Shown here in pieces: positions 1 to 8,110 of a DNA stretch of 64,000 bases; the stretch's first letter is position 1; each line of letters starts with the position of its first letter. The translations under genes and the position numbers were made by a program. The notes beneath the pieces were generated by a model that was given only the letters and a program-made list of their open reading frames with translations, was not told the origin of the DNA and did no database searches. The stretch comes from Pseudomonas viridiflava (GTDB lineage: Bacteria; Pseudomonadota; Gammaproteobacteria; Pseudomonadales; Pseudomonadaceae). The DNA is taken from contig NZ_UUPU01000001.1 of assembly GCF_900591205.1 (NCBI RefSeq), forward strand, positions 62,001 to 126,000, written 5' to 3'.

Positions 1-768
1 AATAAACGCCACGGCGAATGCAGCGATCAACAGTTGCGGGTCAGCCAGGTTCAGCAGGTCGCTGGGGCGCAGCCAGTCAATGGCGTCGGCAAGGTTTTCC
101 GGGACTTCCACGCGCTTGACCTGCAACGCCAGCACCAGGCTGGTTACCGTTGCCAGGCCCACACCCAACAAGGCTCCGGGCACAAAGCGCAATTTTTGCG
201 GGCGTAATTTATCCCACAGGTACATCACCAGCATCGTCGAAAGCCCAAGCAAACCGGCCTGCCAACCCAGGCCGCCACCGAGGGTCGGAATCGCCTCGGC
301 CAACGCAGCCGGGAAGCCGGCCAGGTTATCCAGCCCTGATGGCTTGGGCGCACCGTCGAGCATCACATGCACTTGCGATAGCACAATCAGCACGCCGATC
401 CCCGCCAACATGCCGTACACCACCGCCGGCGCCGTGACGCGAAACCAGCACCCCAGGCGCAAACGCCCGGCCACCAGTTGCAGGAAACCCGCGAGCAGCA
501 GGATCGGCCCGAGCATCATCATCCCGTGCTGGCGCACCAGCTCGAACACCAACACCGCCAAACCCGCTGCGGGGCCACTGACCTGTAGCGGCGAACCCGC
601 CAGCCAACCCACCACCAGGCCGCCAATGATCCCGGTGATCAGGCCCTTGGCCGGCGGCATGCCGGACGCGATCGCGATGCCCATGCACAAAGGCAGGGCG
701 ACCAGAAACACAACCACGGAGGCCAGCAGCTCCCGTGGCAATACAGCTTTCAATTGAGCAGCACGCAT
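1..768 (-). CDS. SulP family anion transporter (partial, C-terminus outside window)
   Basis: The minus-strand reading frame is open from an ATG at 768 to the window edge, giving about 256 residues with no stop. It starts MRAAQLKAVLPRELLAS and contains several hydrophobic helices with the SulP-type segment ALPLCMGIAIASG and a Gly-rich GIIGGLVVGWLAGS stretch. A GGGAG ribosome site lies just upstream of the ATG. SulP proteins are inner-membrane anion carriers for sulfate or bicarbonate. This gene lies 85 bp downstream of a beta-carbonic anhydrase on the same strand. That pairing is known for SulP proteins and makes bicarbonate a more likely substrate than sulfate, which is an inference. The C-terminal part, where a STAS domain would normally sit, is not in the window. 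Confidence 0.88.
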   Translation of the reverse strand, partial: MRAAQLKAVLPRELLASVVVFLVALPLCMGIAIASGMPPAKGLITGIIGGLVVGWLAGSPLQVSGPAAGLAVLVFELVRQHGMMMLGPILLLAGFLQLVAGRLRLGCWFRVTAPAVVYGMLAGIGVLIVLSQVHVMLDGAPKPSGLDNLAGFPAALAEAIPTLGGGLGWQAGLLGLSTMLVMYLWDKLRPQKLRFVPGALLGVGLATVTSLVLALQVKRVEVPENLADAIDWLRPSDLLNLADPQLLIAAFAVAFI

Positions 769-853
769 GATGACTCTCCCGAGGCATTCGCCGGGCGCGG
801 CAAAGCCTGGCTGCGTCCATGGCAGCCACCGCATTACCCGGCAGGGAAGTGTT

Positions 854-1585
854 TTAGAAGCGCGCTTTAGGCGTCGCTGAAGGAATCGGCCCTTCGCCGC
901 CCAACGGTCGGAACGTCGACTGATCCGCGTCGTAGGCCCGGATCTCGCTGGTCTCGATGTTGTAAATCCAGCCATGGATAAACAAATGACCATTAGCCAT
1001 ACGCGAAGCCACCGATGGGTGGGTGCGCAAGTGCTGCAACTGGGCGATGACGTTTTCTTCGGTCAGCACCTTCATGCTTTCGCCTTCATTGGCGCAGTCA
1101 CAGTTGTCATGGACCATGGTCTTGGCAACCTCGGCGTGACGCAGCCAGGCTTTTACCGTGGGCATCTTCTCCAGGCTGTCCGGGTTGAGTACCGCGCGCA
1201 TGGCGCCGCAATCGGAATGCCCGCACACAATGATGTGCTGCACGCCCAGGGCAAGTACGGCGTACTCGATGGCCGTGGAAACACCGCCGTTCATCTGGCC
1301 GTAAGGCGGCACCACGTTACCCACGTTGCGGGTTACGAACAGGTCGCCAGGGGAGCTTTGGGTTATCAGCTCAGGCACGATGCGCGAGTCGGCACAGGTG
1401 ATGAACATCGCCCGGGGGCTCTGGGCCGTGGCGAGTTTTTTGAAGAGTTCTTCCTGCTGAGGGAAGACGTCGTGATGGAAATGCAAAAAGCCGTCAACGA
1501 TGTGCTTTAGCGCTGCATCGGCGGATTCCGCCACCTGAGGGGCTGAAGCCGACGCAGCCAACGGCTGTTTATCCTTGTCACTCAT
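854..1585 (-). CDS. can: Beta-class carbonic anhydrase
   Basis: This 243-residue cytoplasmic enzyme interconverts CO2 and bicarbonate. The beta-class zinc signature is complete: C64, D66 and R68 in TCADSR, and H123 with C126 in CGHSDCG. The first 30 residues are Ala/Ser-rich and extend beyond the core fold. The gene is followed by the SulP transporter on the same strand, so the two probably form a bicarbonate supply operon. A 228-bp non-coding gap upstream (1586-1813) must hold the promoter; I could not pick a convincing one. The symbol can is used in the broad sense of a beta-carbonic anhydrase. Confidence 0.93.
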   Translation of the reverse strand: MSDKDKQPLAASASAPQVAESADAALKHIVDGFLHFHHDVFPQQEELFKKLATAQSPRAMFITCADSRIVPELITQSSPGDLFVTRNVGNVVPPYGQMNGGVSTAIEYAVLALGVQHIIVCGHSDCGAMRAVLNPDSLEKMPTVKAWLRHAEVAKTMVHDNCDCANEGESMKVLTEENVIAQLQHLRTHPSVASRMANGHLFIHGWIYNIETSEIRAYDADQSTFRPLGGEGPIPSATPKARF

Positions 1586-1813
1586 GATTCATCCTCTTGA
1601 TTAATGCAGGGGGAGTTTTCAGGCAAGTTTGACGCCGGGCCAGTGGAATAGTTGTGAATACCCAAAAACCAGGCTTGCGACTCATCAGTCACTCGCTGAA
1701 CAAGGTAACCGCCGAAACTTAACTCAAACTGAATGAACCGCTCTAAGTCGCGGGTTTCAGTGATGTCAAAACGCGACTATTCCTACAGAACGAGCAGGAT
1801 AGGCTTCTATAGT

Positions 1814-2872
1814 TTACAACAATGCCATCTGCCTGCCCGGCGGGCAAAACGCGCTGCAATCCAGATTAAAGCCTTCGCGTCGATTGAGCCCCAGACGCTT
1901 GATCGCCTTGCTGAAGCGCTGCGCCAATAAATCGGCAAACGGCCCCTCGCCACGCATGCGGACGCCGAAACGGCTGTCATACACCTCCCCACCGCGCACC
2001 TGACGTACCAGGCTCATCACGTGCGCCGCACGCTGCGGATAATGGGCCGCCAGCCACTCCTCGAACAACGGCGCGACCTCCAGCGGCAGGCGCAACATCA
2101 TGTACGCCGCGCTTTGCGCACCGGCGGCGTGAGCTTCGGTGAGCAGGCTTTCCAGCTCGCTGTCGTTGATCATCGGGATCATCGGCGAGCACAGCACGCC
2201 CACCGGGATGCCGGCCTCACGCATCACCCGAATCGCCCGCAAACGTGCCTTGGGCGCCGCCGTGCGCGGCTCCAGAATGCGTTTGAGCTCGTCGTCCAGG
2301 CTGGTGAGGCTGATCATCACCGCCACCAGCCGCTGCCGGGCCAGCTCGGTCAACAGGTCGAGATCGCGCAGGATCAACGACCCCTTGGTGATGATGGTCA
2401 CCGGGTGCCGGTAACGCAGCAGCACTTGCAGGGTTTGCCGGGTGATTTGGTACTCGCGCTCAATAGGCTGGTACGGGTCGGTATTGGAGCCCAGGTTGAT
2501 CGGCGCGCACACATAGCCGGGCTTCGACAGCTGTTGCTCCAGCACGTCGGCGGCGTTGGTCTTGGCGATCAGTTTGGTTTCAAAATCCAGCCCCGGCGAC
2601 ATGTCCCAATAGGCATGGCTGGGCCGCGCATAGCAGTAGATGCAGCCATGCTCACAACCACGATAGGGGTTGATCGAGCGATCAAACGGCAAGTCCGGCG
2701 AATTGTTGCGGGTGATGATGCTCTTGGCCGTTTCGATACGCACTTCGGTGCCCTGGGTCGGCGGCACTTCCTGGAACCAGCCGTCGTCCTCGGCCACGCT
2801 GACGGTAGGCGCAAAACGGTTGTGCAGGTTGGTGGCCGTGCCCCGGCCACGGGGCGGCAGCGCAGTAGACAT
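1814..2872 (-). CDS. Radical SAM protein (PA0069 / SPL-like family)
   Basis: This 352-residue protein has the radical SAM cluster motif CEHGCIYC, with Cys at 73, 77 and 80, inside the family segment NPYRGCEHGCIYCYARPSH. That segment is typical of the Rv2578c/PA0069-type family related to spore photoproduct lyase. The substrate of the family is unknown. The start ATG at 2872 is only 15 bp from a perfect LexA operator (2888-2903), so the gene should be repressed by LexA and induced by DNA damage. From memory, the P. aeruginosa orthologue PA0069 belongs to the LexA regulon, which agrees with this site. A role in DNA damage repair or tolerance is an inference from regulation and family kinship. 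Confidence 0.9.
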   Translation of the reverse strand: MSTALPPRGRGTATNLHNRFAPTVSVAEDDGWFQEVPPTQGTEVRIETAKSIITRNNSPDLPFDRSINPYRGCEHGCIYCYARPSHAYWDMSPGLDFETKLIAKTNAADVLEQQLSKPGYVCAPINLGSNTDPYQPIEREYQITRQTLQVLLRYRHPVTIITKGSLILRDLDLLTELARQRLVAVMISLTSLDDELKRILEPRTAAPKARLRAIRVMREAGIPVGVLCSPMIPMINDSELESLLTEAHAAGAQSAAYMMLRLPLEVAPLFEEWLAAHYPQRAAHVMSLVRQVRGGEVYDSRFGVRMRGEGPFADLLAQRFSKAIKRLGLNRREGFNLDCSAFCPPGRQMALL

Positions 2873-2887
2873 GAAAACACCCCTATA

Positions 2888-2903
2888 CTGTTTTTATATA
2901 CAG
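2888..2903. promoter_or_regulatory. LexA operator (SOS box)
   Basis: The 16-bp site reads CTGTTTTTATATACAG, a perfect CTGT-N8-ACAG LexA box with an AT-only core. It is the centre of a longer palindrome (arms CCCCTATACTG and CAGTATAGGGG, 2880-2911). It lies directly upstream of the radical SAM gene on the minus strand, where it would overlap that gene's promoter. On the other side, the end of the cytochrome c gene faces it, so it controls only the radical SAM gene. Confidence 0.9.
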
Positions 2904-2942
2904 TATAGGGGCGTCCTCGTTATGACCAGTGCCGTTTGGCGG

Positions 2943-4241
2943 TCAGTGTTTTTGCGTGACTTGCCCCAAGTCGTCGCCCGAGGTGGTGCGCATATCGTTC
3001 TTGCGCAGGTCCGCCACCTCACTGGCTTTCACCGGCGCGCCTTTATTGCCCCAACTGCCACGCACAAAACTGACCACATCCGCCACTTCCTGGTCCGACA
3101 GCCGCCAGGCAAACGCCGGCATGGTGAAGGTCGAGGGCGCGGTGTGGGTGGCCGGCAAAGTGCCGCCGTTCAACACGATGTTGATCAACGACGTGGCATC
3201 CGCCGTCTGCAACACCGGGTTGCCCGCCAGCGCCGGGAATACCCGCGTGTAGCCGTGGCCATCGGTGCGGTGGCAGGCGGCGCAGTTGTCGATATACACC
3301 GATGCGCCCGGCTGGCTGTCATCACCCTTCCACAGCGCCTCGGCCACCTGTTTGTCGTACTGGTGCGGCTGATCCTTGGGATCGACCGCCGGCAGGCTCT
3401 TGAGGTAACGGGCGATAGCGGTCAGGTCGTCTTGCGACATGTACTGCATGCTGTGGACTACAACATCGCTCATGCCGCCAAACACCGCGCTGCGATCACT
3501 GCGGCCGGTCTTGAGGAATTGCACCAGTTGCTCCTCGCTCCAGCTGCCGAGGCCGTCCTTGTGGTCGCCGCGCAGGCTTTTCGCGATCCAGCCTTCCAGC
3601 GGCGCGCTGCCGGACAGAAACGCATTGCCGTCAGTGGCACTCAGGGCTTTTTCCTGCATGGTCAAGGCACGCGGCGTATGGCACGCGCCGCAGTGGCCGA
3701 GCCCTTCAACCAGGTAGGCACCACGGCTCACCACCGGGTCGGCAGCCACCTGTGCCGGATGCTCCTCGACCGCCGGCGCAAACATCCAACGCCACGCGGC
3801 CAAAGGCCAACGCATGCTCAAGGGCCAGGGAATATCGCTGTCCTGGTTCTCCTGGGCGACCGGCTCCACACCCTTCATAAAGTACGCATACAACGCCTGC
3901 ATATCGCTGTCGCTGACACGCGCATAGGACGGATACGGCATCGCCGGGTAAAGCGTACTACCGTTTTTGGCGACGCCATGGCGCACGGCCTTGTCGAAGT
4001 CTTCGAAGCTGTAGTCGCCCAGGCCGGTCTTGTCCGGGGTGATGTTGGTGGAGTAGATCACGCCGATCGGGGTTTCCATCGGCAGGCCGCCCGCGAACGG
4101 TTTGCCGCCCTTGGCCGTGTGGCAAGCCACGCAGTCGCCGGCACGGGCCAGGTATTCACCCTGCTTGATCAGGTCGCTTTCGGCGGCGCTCACCGAGCAG
4201 CTGCTGAAGAGGACGAAGGTCGCGATAACAAGTGCTTTCAT
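2943..4241 (-). CDS. Gluconate 2-dehydrogenase, triheme cytochrome c subunit
   Basis: This 432-residue protein has a signal peptide (MKALVIATFVLFSSCSVSAA) and three CxxCH heme c motifs at residues 37-41, 184-188 and 320-324. That is the layout of the membrane-linked cytochrome subunit of FAD-gluconate dehydrogenase, which passes electrons from the flavin subunit to ubiquinone. I chose the second ATG (4241) over the one at 4247, because AAGGAG sits 8 bp before it but only 2 bp before the upstream ATG. It is the last gene of a three-gene operon and starts 12 bp after the flavoprotein gene. Confidence 0.93.
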   Translation of the reverse strand: MKALVIATFVLFSSCSVSAAESDLIKQGEYLARAGDCVACHTAKGGKPFAGGLPMETPIGVIYSTNITPDKTGLGDYSFEDFDKAVRHGVAKNGSTLYPAMPYPSYARVSDSDMQALYAYFMKGVEPVAQENQDSDIPWPLSMRWPLAAWRWMFAPAVEEHPAQVAADPVVSRGAYLVEGLGHCGACHTPRALTMQEKALSATDGNAFLSGSAPLEGWIAKSLRGDHKDGLGSWSEEQLVQFLKTGRSDRSAVFGGMSDVVVHSMQYMSQDDLTAIARYLKSLPAVDPKDQPHQYDKQVAEALWKGDDSQPGASVYIDNCAACHRTDGHGYTRVFPALAGNPVLQTADATSLINIVLNGGTLPATHTAPSTFTMPAFAWRLSDQEVADVVSFVRGSWGNKGAPVKASEVADLRKNDMRTTSGDDLGQVTQKH

Positions 4242-4253
4242 GGTCATCGCTCC

Positions 4254-6038
4254 TTATGCCTGAACCAGTGGGCCGGGGTTTTTCAGGTACTGTTCGCGGA
4301 TCGCCCGCGCCGACCAATAGGTCAGCGCCGCCACTAGGCCGGTAGGGTTGTAGCCCAAGCCCTGTGGGAAAGCGGACGCGCCCGGAACAAACACGTTGTG
4401 TACATCCCAGCACTGCAGGTAGCGGTTCAGCGCACTGGTTTTCGGGTCGGTGCCCATGATCGCGCCGCCGTTGAGGTGAGTGGTCTGATACGCCGCAGTG
4501 TTGAAGTGCTCACCCACTTTTTTGCCCAGTAGGGCAATGGCCTTGGGGTTCATCGCTTCGGCGACCTTGCTCATTTTCTCGACCATGAAGCGGTTCATCT
4601 TGATGTCGTTTTCCTGCCAATCGAAGGTCATCCGCAGCAGTGGCAGGCCGTAGGCATCGCGGTACACAGGGTCCAGATCCAGGTAATTACCCCGGTAGGA
4701 TTGATGGGCGCCGTGGGCGTCCATCGACACTTGATGGGTGTAGTAATCAGCGGTGGCGCGTTTCCACGCACTGCCCCACGCCGGGGTGCCCGGTGGGTTG
4801 GAGGTGCCGGCAATCGGCCGGCTGCCTGCCTGGTTGACCCACATCGGCGAGCCGCCCACAAAGCCGTGGGGCCCATGGTCGAAGTTATCCGCATTGAAAT
4901 CGTCGATGGCCACGCCATTGCCGCCCGCACCAATGAAGTTGTTGGTGTGGGTGTCCTTGTCGAAGAACGCCTTGATGGTCGCCATGTTCTGGTAGGCGAA
5001 GTTGCGGCCCACCACGCCCTCATTGGTAATCGGGTCGTACGGCTTGCCGATGCCCGACAGCAGCATCAGGCGCACGTTATGGAACTGGAACGCGCCGAGA
5101 ATCACCAGGTCCGCCGGTTGCTCGCATTCCCGGCCCTGAGCGTCGATGTAAGTCACGCCGGTGGCCTTGCTCTTGGTGCTGTCGAGGTTGACCTTGAGCA
5201 CGTGGGAATTGGGCCGCAGCTCGAAGTTCGGCACCTGGCGCAGCGCCGGCAGGATGTTCACGTTCGGCGAGGCTTTGGAGTACATGTAGCAGACATAGCC
5301 GCTGCAAAAACCGCAGAAGTTGCACGGCCCCATCTGCGCGCCGTAGGGGTTGGTGTAAGGCCCGGAGGTGTTCGCCGACGGCAGGTTGTAGGGTTTGTAA
5401 CCAACCTCGGCCGCGGCTTTGTGAAACAGCTGTGCGGAGACGGTGTTTTTCTGCGACTCCAACGGGAACGGGTTGGAGCGATCCGGCGCGTACGGGTTGC
5501 CGCCACGGCCTTCGCCCACCAACTGGCCCTTTACAGTCCACGCCTGGCCGGACGTACCGAAGACTTTTTCCGCATAGTCGAAAAACGGCTCCAGCTCTTC
5601 ATAGCTGACGCCGAAGTCCTGGATAGTCATGTCCTTGGGAATGAAGTGTTTGCCGTAGCGCTCTTCGTAGTGACTGCGCATACGCAGTTCGATGGGGTCG
5701 ACACGAAAATGCACGCCCGACCAGTGCAGGCCGGCACCACCGACGCCATTGCCCGGCAAAAAGGCGCCGAGCTGACGGTTAGGCAAAGCAACGTCATTCA
5801 CGCTATGGCGAATCGTCACCGTTTCCTTGGAGATGTCCTGGAAGAGTTTTTTACGCACGCTGTAGGTCAGTTCGTCGATGACCTGGGGATAGTTGCCGTC
5901 CGGGTAGGTGTCCTGCATCGGGCCGCGCTCCAGCGCTACCACGTTGAGGCCCGCTTCCGTCAGCTCTTTAGCCATGATCGCGCCAGTCCAGCCGAAGCCT
6001 ACGATCACCGCATCCACTTTCTTCATGATGGTCGCCAC
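4254..6038 (-). CDS. Gluconate 2-dehydrogenase, FAD-binding GMC-type large subunit
   Basis: This 594-residue GMC oxidoreductase has the FAD-binding GFGWTG motif at residues 14-19 and the C-terminal GMC segment ending GYNPTGLVAALTYWSARAI. It oxidises D-gluconate to 2-keto-D-gluconate on the periplasmic face of the inner membrane. It has no signal peptide of its own. It probably rides through the Tat system with the small subunit encoded just upstream, as known for this complex. The start is GTG at 6038, 2 bp after the previous stop, with GAGAGGG as ribosome site; the in-frame ATG at 6026 is poorly spaced. Gene order small-large-cytochrome matches gluconate dehydrogenase operons of other pseudomonads. 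Confidence 0.93.
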   Translation of the reverse strand: MATIMKKVDAVIVGFGWTGAIMAKELTEAGLNVVALERGPMQDTYPDGNYPQVIDELTYSVRKKLFQDISKETVTIRHSVNDVALPNRQLGAFLPGNGVGGAGLHWSGVHFRVDPIELRMRSHYEERYGKHFIPKDMTIQDFGVSYEELEPFFDYAEKVFGTSGQAWTVKGQLVGEGRGGNPYAPDRSNPFPLESQKNTVSAQLFHKAAAEVGYKPYNLPSANTSGPYTNPYGAQMGPCNFCGFCSGYVCYMYSKASPNVNILPALRQVPNFELRPNSHVLKVNLDSTKSKATGVTYIDAQGRECEQPADLVILGAFQFHNVRLMLLSGIGKPYDPITNEGVVGRNFAYQNMATIKAFFDKDTHTNNFIGAGGNGVAIDDFNADNFDHGPHGFVGGSPMWVNQAGSRPIAGTSNPPGTPAWGSAWKRATADYYTHQVSMDAHGAHQSYRGNYLDLDPVYRDAYGLPLLRMTFDWQENDIKMNRFMVEKMSKVAEAMNPKAIALLGKKVGEHFNTAAYQTTHLNGGAIMGTDPKTSALNRYLQCWDVHNVFVPGASAFPQGLGYNPTGLVAALTYWSARAIREQYLKNPGPLVQA

Positions 6039-6040
6039 GT

Positions 6041-6793
6041 TTATGCCCTCTCGCCGCGGATGGAAACAGCCGGGAAGGGGTATTGCTCGTTGCGTTCCAC
6101 CCAGTCCATGAAATCGGCGCGGGCGCCGGGGAAGCCGATCATGGTCCAGCCGACCATGCCTTTGTTGCCGCCGTGGACCGGGTCGCAGAAGAACCCTTCC
6201 TTGGTGTTTTGCAGCAGCAGGTTAAAGAACATTTTGGGCGGCACAGCGTCGAAATGCGTGGCGACTTCACTGCCGCCAGCCTCCAGACGGTGCAGCATGT
6301 CATCTCGGGTAGCGCTGTCTTGCGCAGCAAAAGCTTTACCGTTGAACGCCTTCGACCAGGCATCCGTGGCAGCGATGCCCAAGCGATAAATCTCTTTGGG
6401 CACCAATTTACTCTGCCAGCCCATCTCCGGCGCGGCGTCGGCATTGAACGGGCCTTGCATGAACCACAGTGCGCCGCTGGCATACGACGTATTCATCTGA
6501 CGGTCGATGTATTCCGGCACACCGGCTTCCAGGGCGCCCGGGCCTTGGGCGTCGGCGGGGATCAGACGCTCGACGGCAGCGTTGATAAACGCCCATTCCT
6601 CGGCGGTGAAATAGCTCGGTTCATAAGCCTTGTCGCTCACCGTAGGCTTGGCCGGCGCGGCCTGGGCAGGCTCAGGCGTGGCCATCAGCATCGAGCCGCC
6701 GAGGCCGGTGCTGGCAACCGTGACCACCGGGATCAAGGTCAAGGATTTGCGCAAAAAGTCACGCCGGGGGTTGTCTTGATCTTGATCAGACAT
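6041..6793 (-). CDS. Gluconate 2-dehydrogenase subunit 3 (Tat-exported small subunit)
   Basis: This 250-residue protein starts with a twin-arginine signal: RRDFLRK at residues 10-16, a hydrophobic stretch, then an Ala-rich cleavage region near residue 45. The rest matches the gluconate 2-dehydrogenase subunit 3 family, which is needed for assembly and export of the flavoprotein. It is the first gene of the operon. The 274 bp upstream (6794-7067) separate it from a divergent phosphatase gene and must hold both promoters. I see no clear operator there, and no gluconate transporter or regulator lies nearby. Confidence 0.92.
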   Translation of the reverse strand: MSDQDQDNPRRDFLRKSLTLIPVVTVASTGLGGSMLMATPEPAQAAPAKPTVSDKAYEPSYFTAEEWAFINAAVERLIPADAQGPGALEAGVPEYIDRQMNTSYASGALWFMQGPFNADAAPEMGWQSKLVPKEIYRLGIAATDAWSKAFNGKAFAAQDSATRDDMLHRLEAGGSEVATHFDAVPPKMFFNLLLQNTKEGFFCDPVHGGNKGMVGWTMIGFPGARADFMDWVERNEQYPFPAVSIRGERA

Positions 6794-7067
6794 AGGTGCA
6801 CCTCATCATGTGGTCACGGGTTTATCAGCCGCTTCTGCGAGCAGCGTGAAGGCTTGTCAGGGCATTGGATCCAAAGGAATAGAACACACTGGCAATCAAT
6901 AGTTACAAATGATAGCAGGCTAAGCATTCAGAAGAAGCGATTCAGCGGCAAAAACACCGGATCAGATCGGATGCTTCACGATTCTTTGACGACCTCCTCA
7001 CGCGACATTGACCGCCTTAAGGCGAACCTGTGGCCCATCAGCCCACCCTTATTCGGTCACAACACGC

Positions 7068-7724
7068 ATGTTCAAGATTCAATTGCTGTCGGCCTTCGGC
7101 CTGGCGTGCCTGGCGCTGCTGACCACGGTTAACACCCAGGCCGACGAAGCCATGTCCCTGCGTTCGCCGGAATGGGCCCAGCCGGTGGGCCACCAATTCA
7201 ACTTGCACCAGATGACGCCCACGCTGTATCGCAGCGCATTGCCGGACAGCAGCGCGGTGCCCGTGTTGCAAAATCTCAAGGTCGCTACGGTGATCAACTT
7301 CCTGCCGGAATCGGATTCGGCCTGGCTGAAGAGCTCCGATATCAAAGAGGTGCAGCTGTCTTACCGTACCAACCATGTCGACGATTCCGACGTGCTGGCC
7401 GCGCTAAGGGCGATACAGGCTGCAGAAGCCGACGGCCCGGTGCTGATGCACTGCAAACACGGCTCCGACCGCACCGGCCTGATGGCGGCGATGTATCGCG
7501 TGGTGATACAGGGGTGGAGCAAAGAAGACGCGCTGAACGAAATGACCTTGGGCGGGTTCGGCACCAGCAACGGCTTCAAGGACGGCGTTCGCTACATGAT
7601 GAAGGCCGATGTCGACAAGTTGCGCAGCGCCTTGGCGAATGGCGATTGCAGCACCAGTGCGTTTGCGCTGTGCTCGATGAAAGACTGGATAACCACAAGC
7701 GGTAAGGATGCACCACCCCAGTAG
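7068..7724 (+). CDS. Secreted dual-specificity/tyrosine phosphatase-like protein
   Basis: This 218-residue protein has a cleavable signal peptide (residues 1-25, ending VNTQA) and a cysteine phosphatase signature HCKHGSDRTG with nucleophile C129 and R135. D105 or D106 in NHVDDSD could act as the general acid. The substrate (phosphoprotein, phosphoinositide or other phosphate ester) cannot be told from sequence. The ATG at 7068 was chosen because the signal peptide begins there; an upstream in-frame ATG at 7008 would add 20 residues that do not fit a signal peptide. A C-terminal Cys pair (C204 and C212, approximate) may form a disulfide in the periplasm. Confidence 0.87.
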   Translation: MFKIQLLSAFGLACLALLTTVNTQADEAMSLRSPEWAQPVGHQFNLHQMTPTLYRSALPDSSAVPVLQNLKVATVINFLPESDSAWLKSSDIKEVQLSYRTNHVDDSDVLAALRAIQAAEADGPVLMHCKHGSDRTGLMAAMYRVVIQGWSKEDALNEMTLGGFGTSNGFKDGVRYMMKADVDKLRSALANGDCSTSAFALCSMKDWITTSGKDAPPQ

Positions 7725-7734
7725 TGCGCTGTTC

Positions 7735-7822
7735 TGTGGGCGCCGGGCTTGCCCGCGATGCAGGCACCGCGATCTATCAGCTAGACCGCGTTGATGCTAT
7801 CGCAGGCAAGCCAGCGCCTACA
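7735..7822. repeat. REPIN-type inverted repeat
   Basis: Imperfect inverted arms begin TGTGGGCGCCGGGCTTGCCC at 7735 and end CGCAGGCAAGCCAGCGCCTA near 7821. They enclose a core related to the one at 28451 and 40598, but in the opposite orientation. It sits between two convergent genes, the usual place for such elements. Confidence 0.8.
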
Positions 7823-7834
7823 GAGGCGCCGGGG

Positions 7835-8110
7835 TCAGTCTTTTTTCAGCTTGGGATTGGGGAAAAACTGCACCGCCTGCACCTTGGGGTCTGCAGGCGC
7901 TTTCAACGCGGATGTATTCACCCGCGTGCCCAACTCCTTGGGCACCGACAGACCTTGGTCATTCAGCGTATCGGTATAGCCGCAGGCCACGCATTCGCGG
8001 TGCGGAACGCTGTCCTCGGTCCACATTTTCAACTTGTCCGGCTCGCTGCACGCCGGGCAGACCGCCCCGGCGATAAATTGCTTTTTGGTGATCACAGGCC
8101 CTTCACTCAT
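7835..8110 (-). CDS. YheV-like putative zinc-ribbon protein
   Basis: This 91-residue protein has two Cys pairs, CPAC (C18, C21) and CVAC (C40, C43), making a zinc ribbon like that of the YheV family of unknown function. The C-terminus is Lys/Pro-rich. Its ATG overlaps the stop codon of prlC by 4 bp (ATGA at 8107-8110), so the two genes are translationally coupled. The coupling of this family with prlC is conserved in pseudomonads as far as I recall. Confidence 0.85.
   Translation of the reverse strand: MSEGPVITKKQFIAGAVCPACSEPDKLKMWTEDSVPHRECVACGYTDTLNDQGLSVPKELGTRVNTSALKAPADPKVQAVQFFPNPKLKKD

Noticed and set aside
1733..1930. 65-codon open frame between carbonic anhydrase and the radical SAM gene
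   Set aside because: It overlaps the end of the radical SAM gene and shows no ribosome site or family pattern.
2670..4337. 555-codon plus-strand open frame opposite the cytochrome c gene
   Set aside because: It is the complement of two well-supported minus-strand genes, has Arg/His-rich composition and no recognisable domain or ribosome site.
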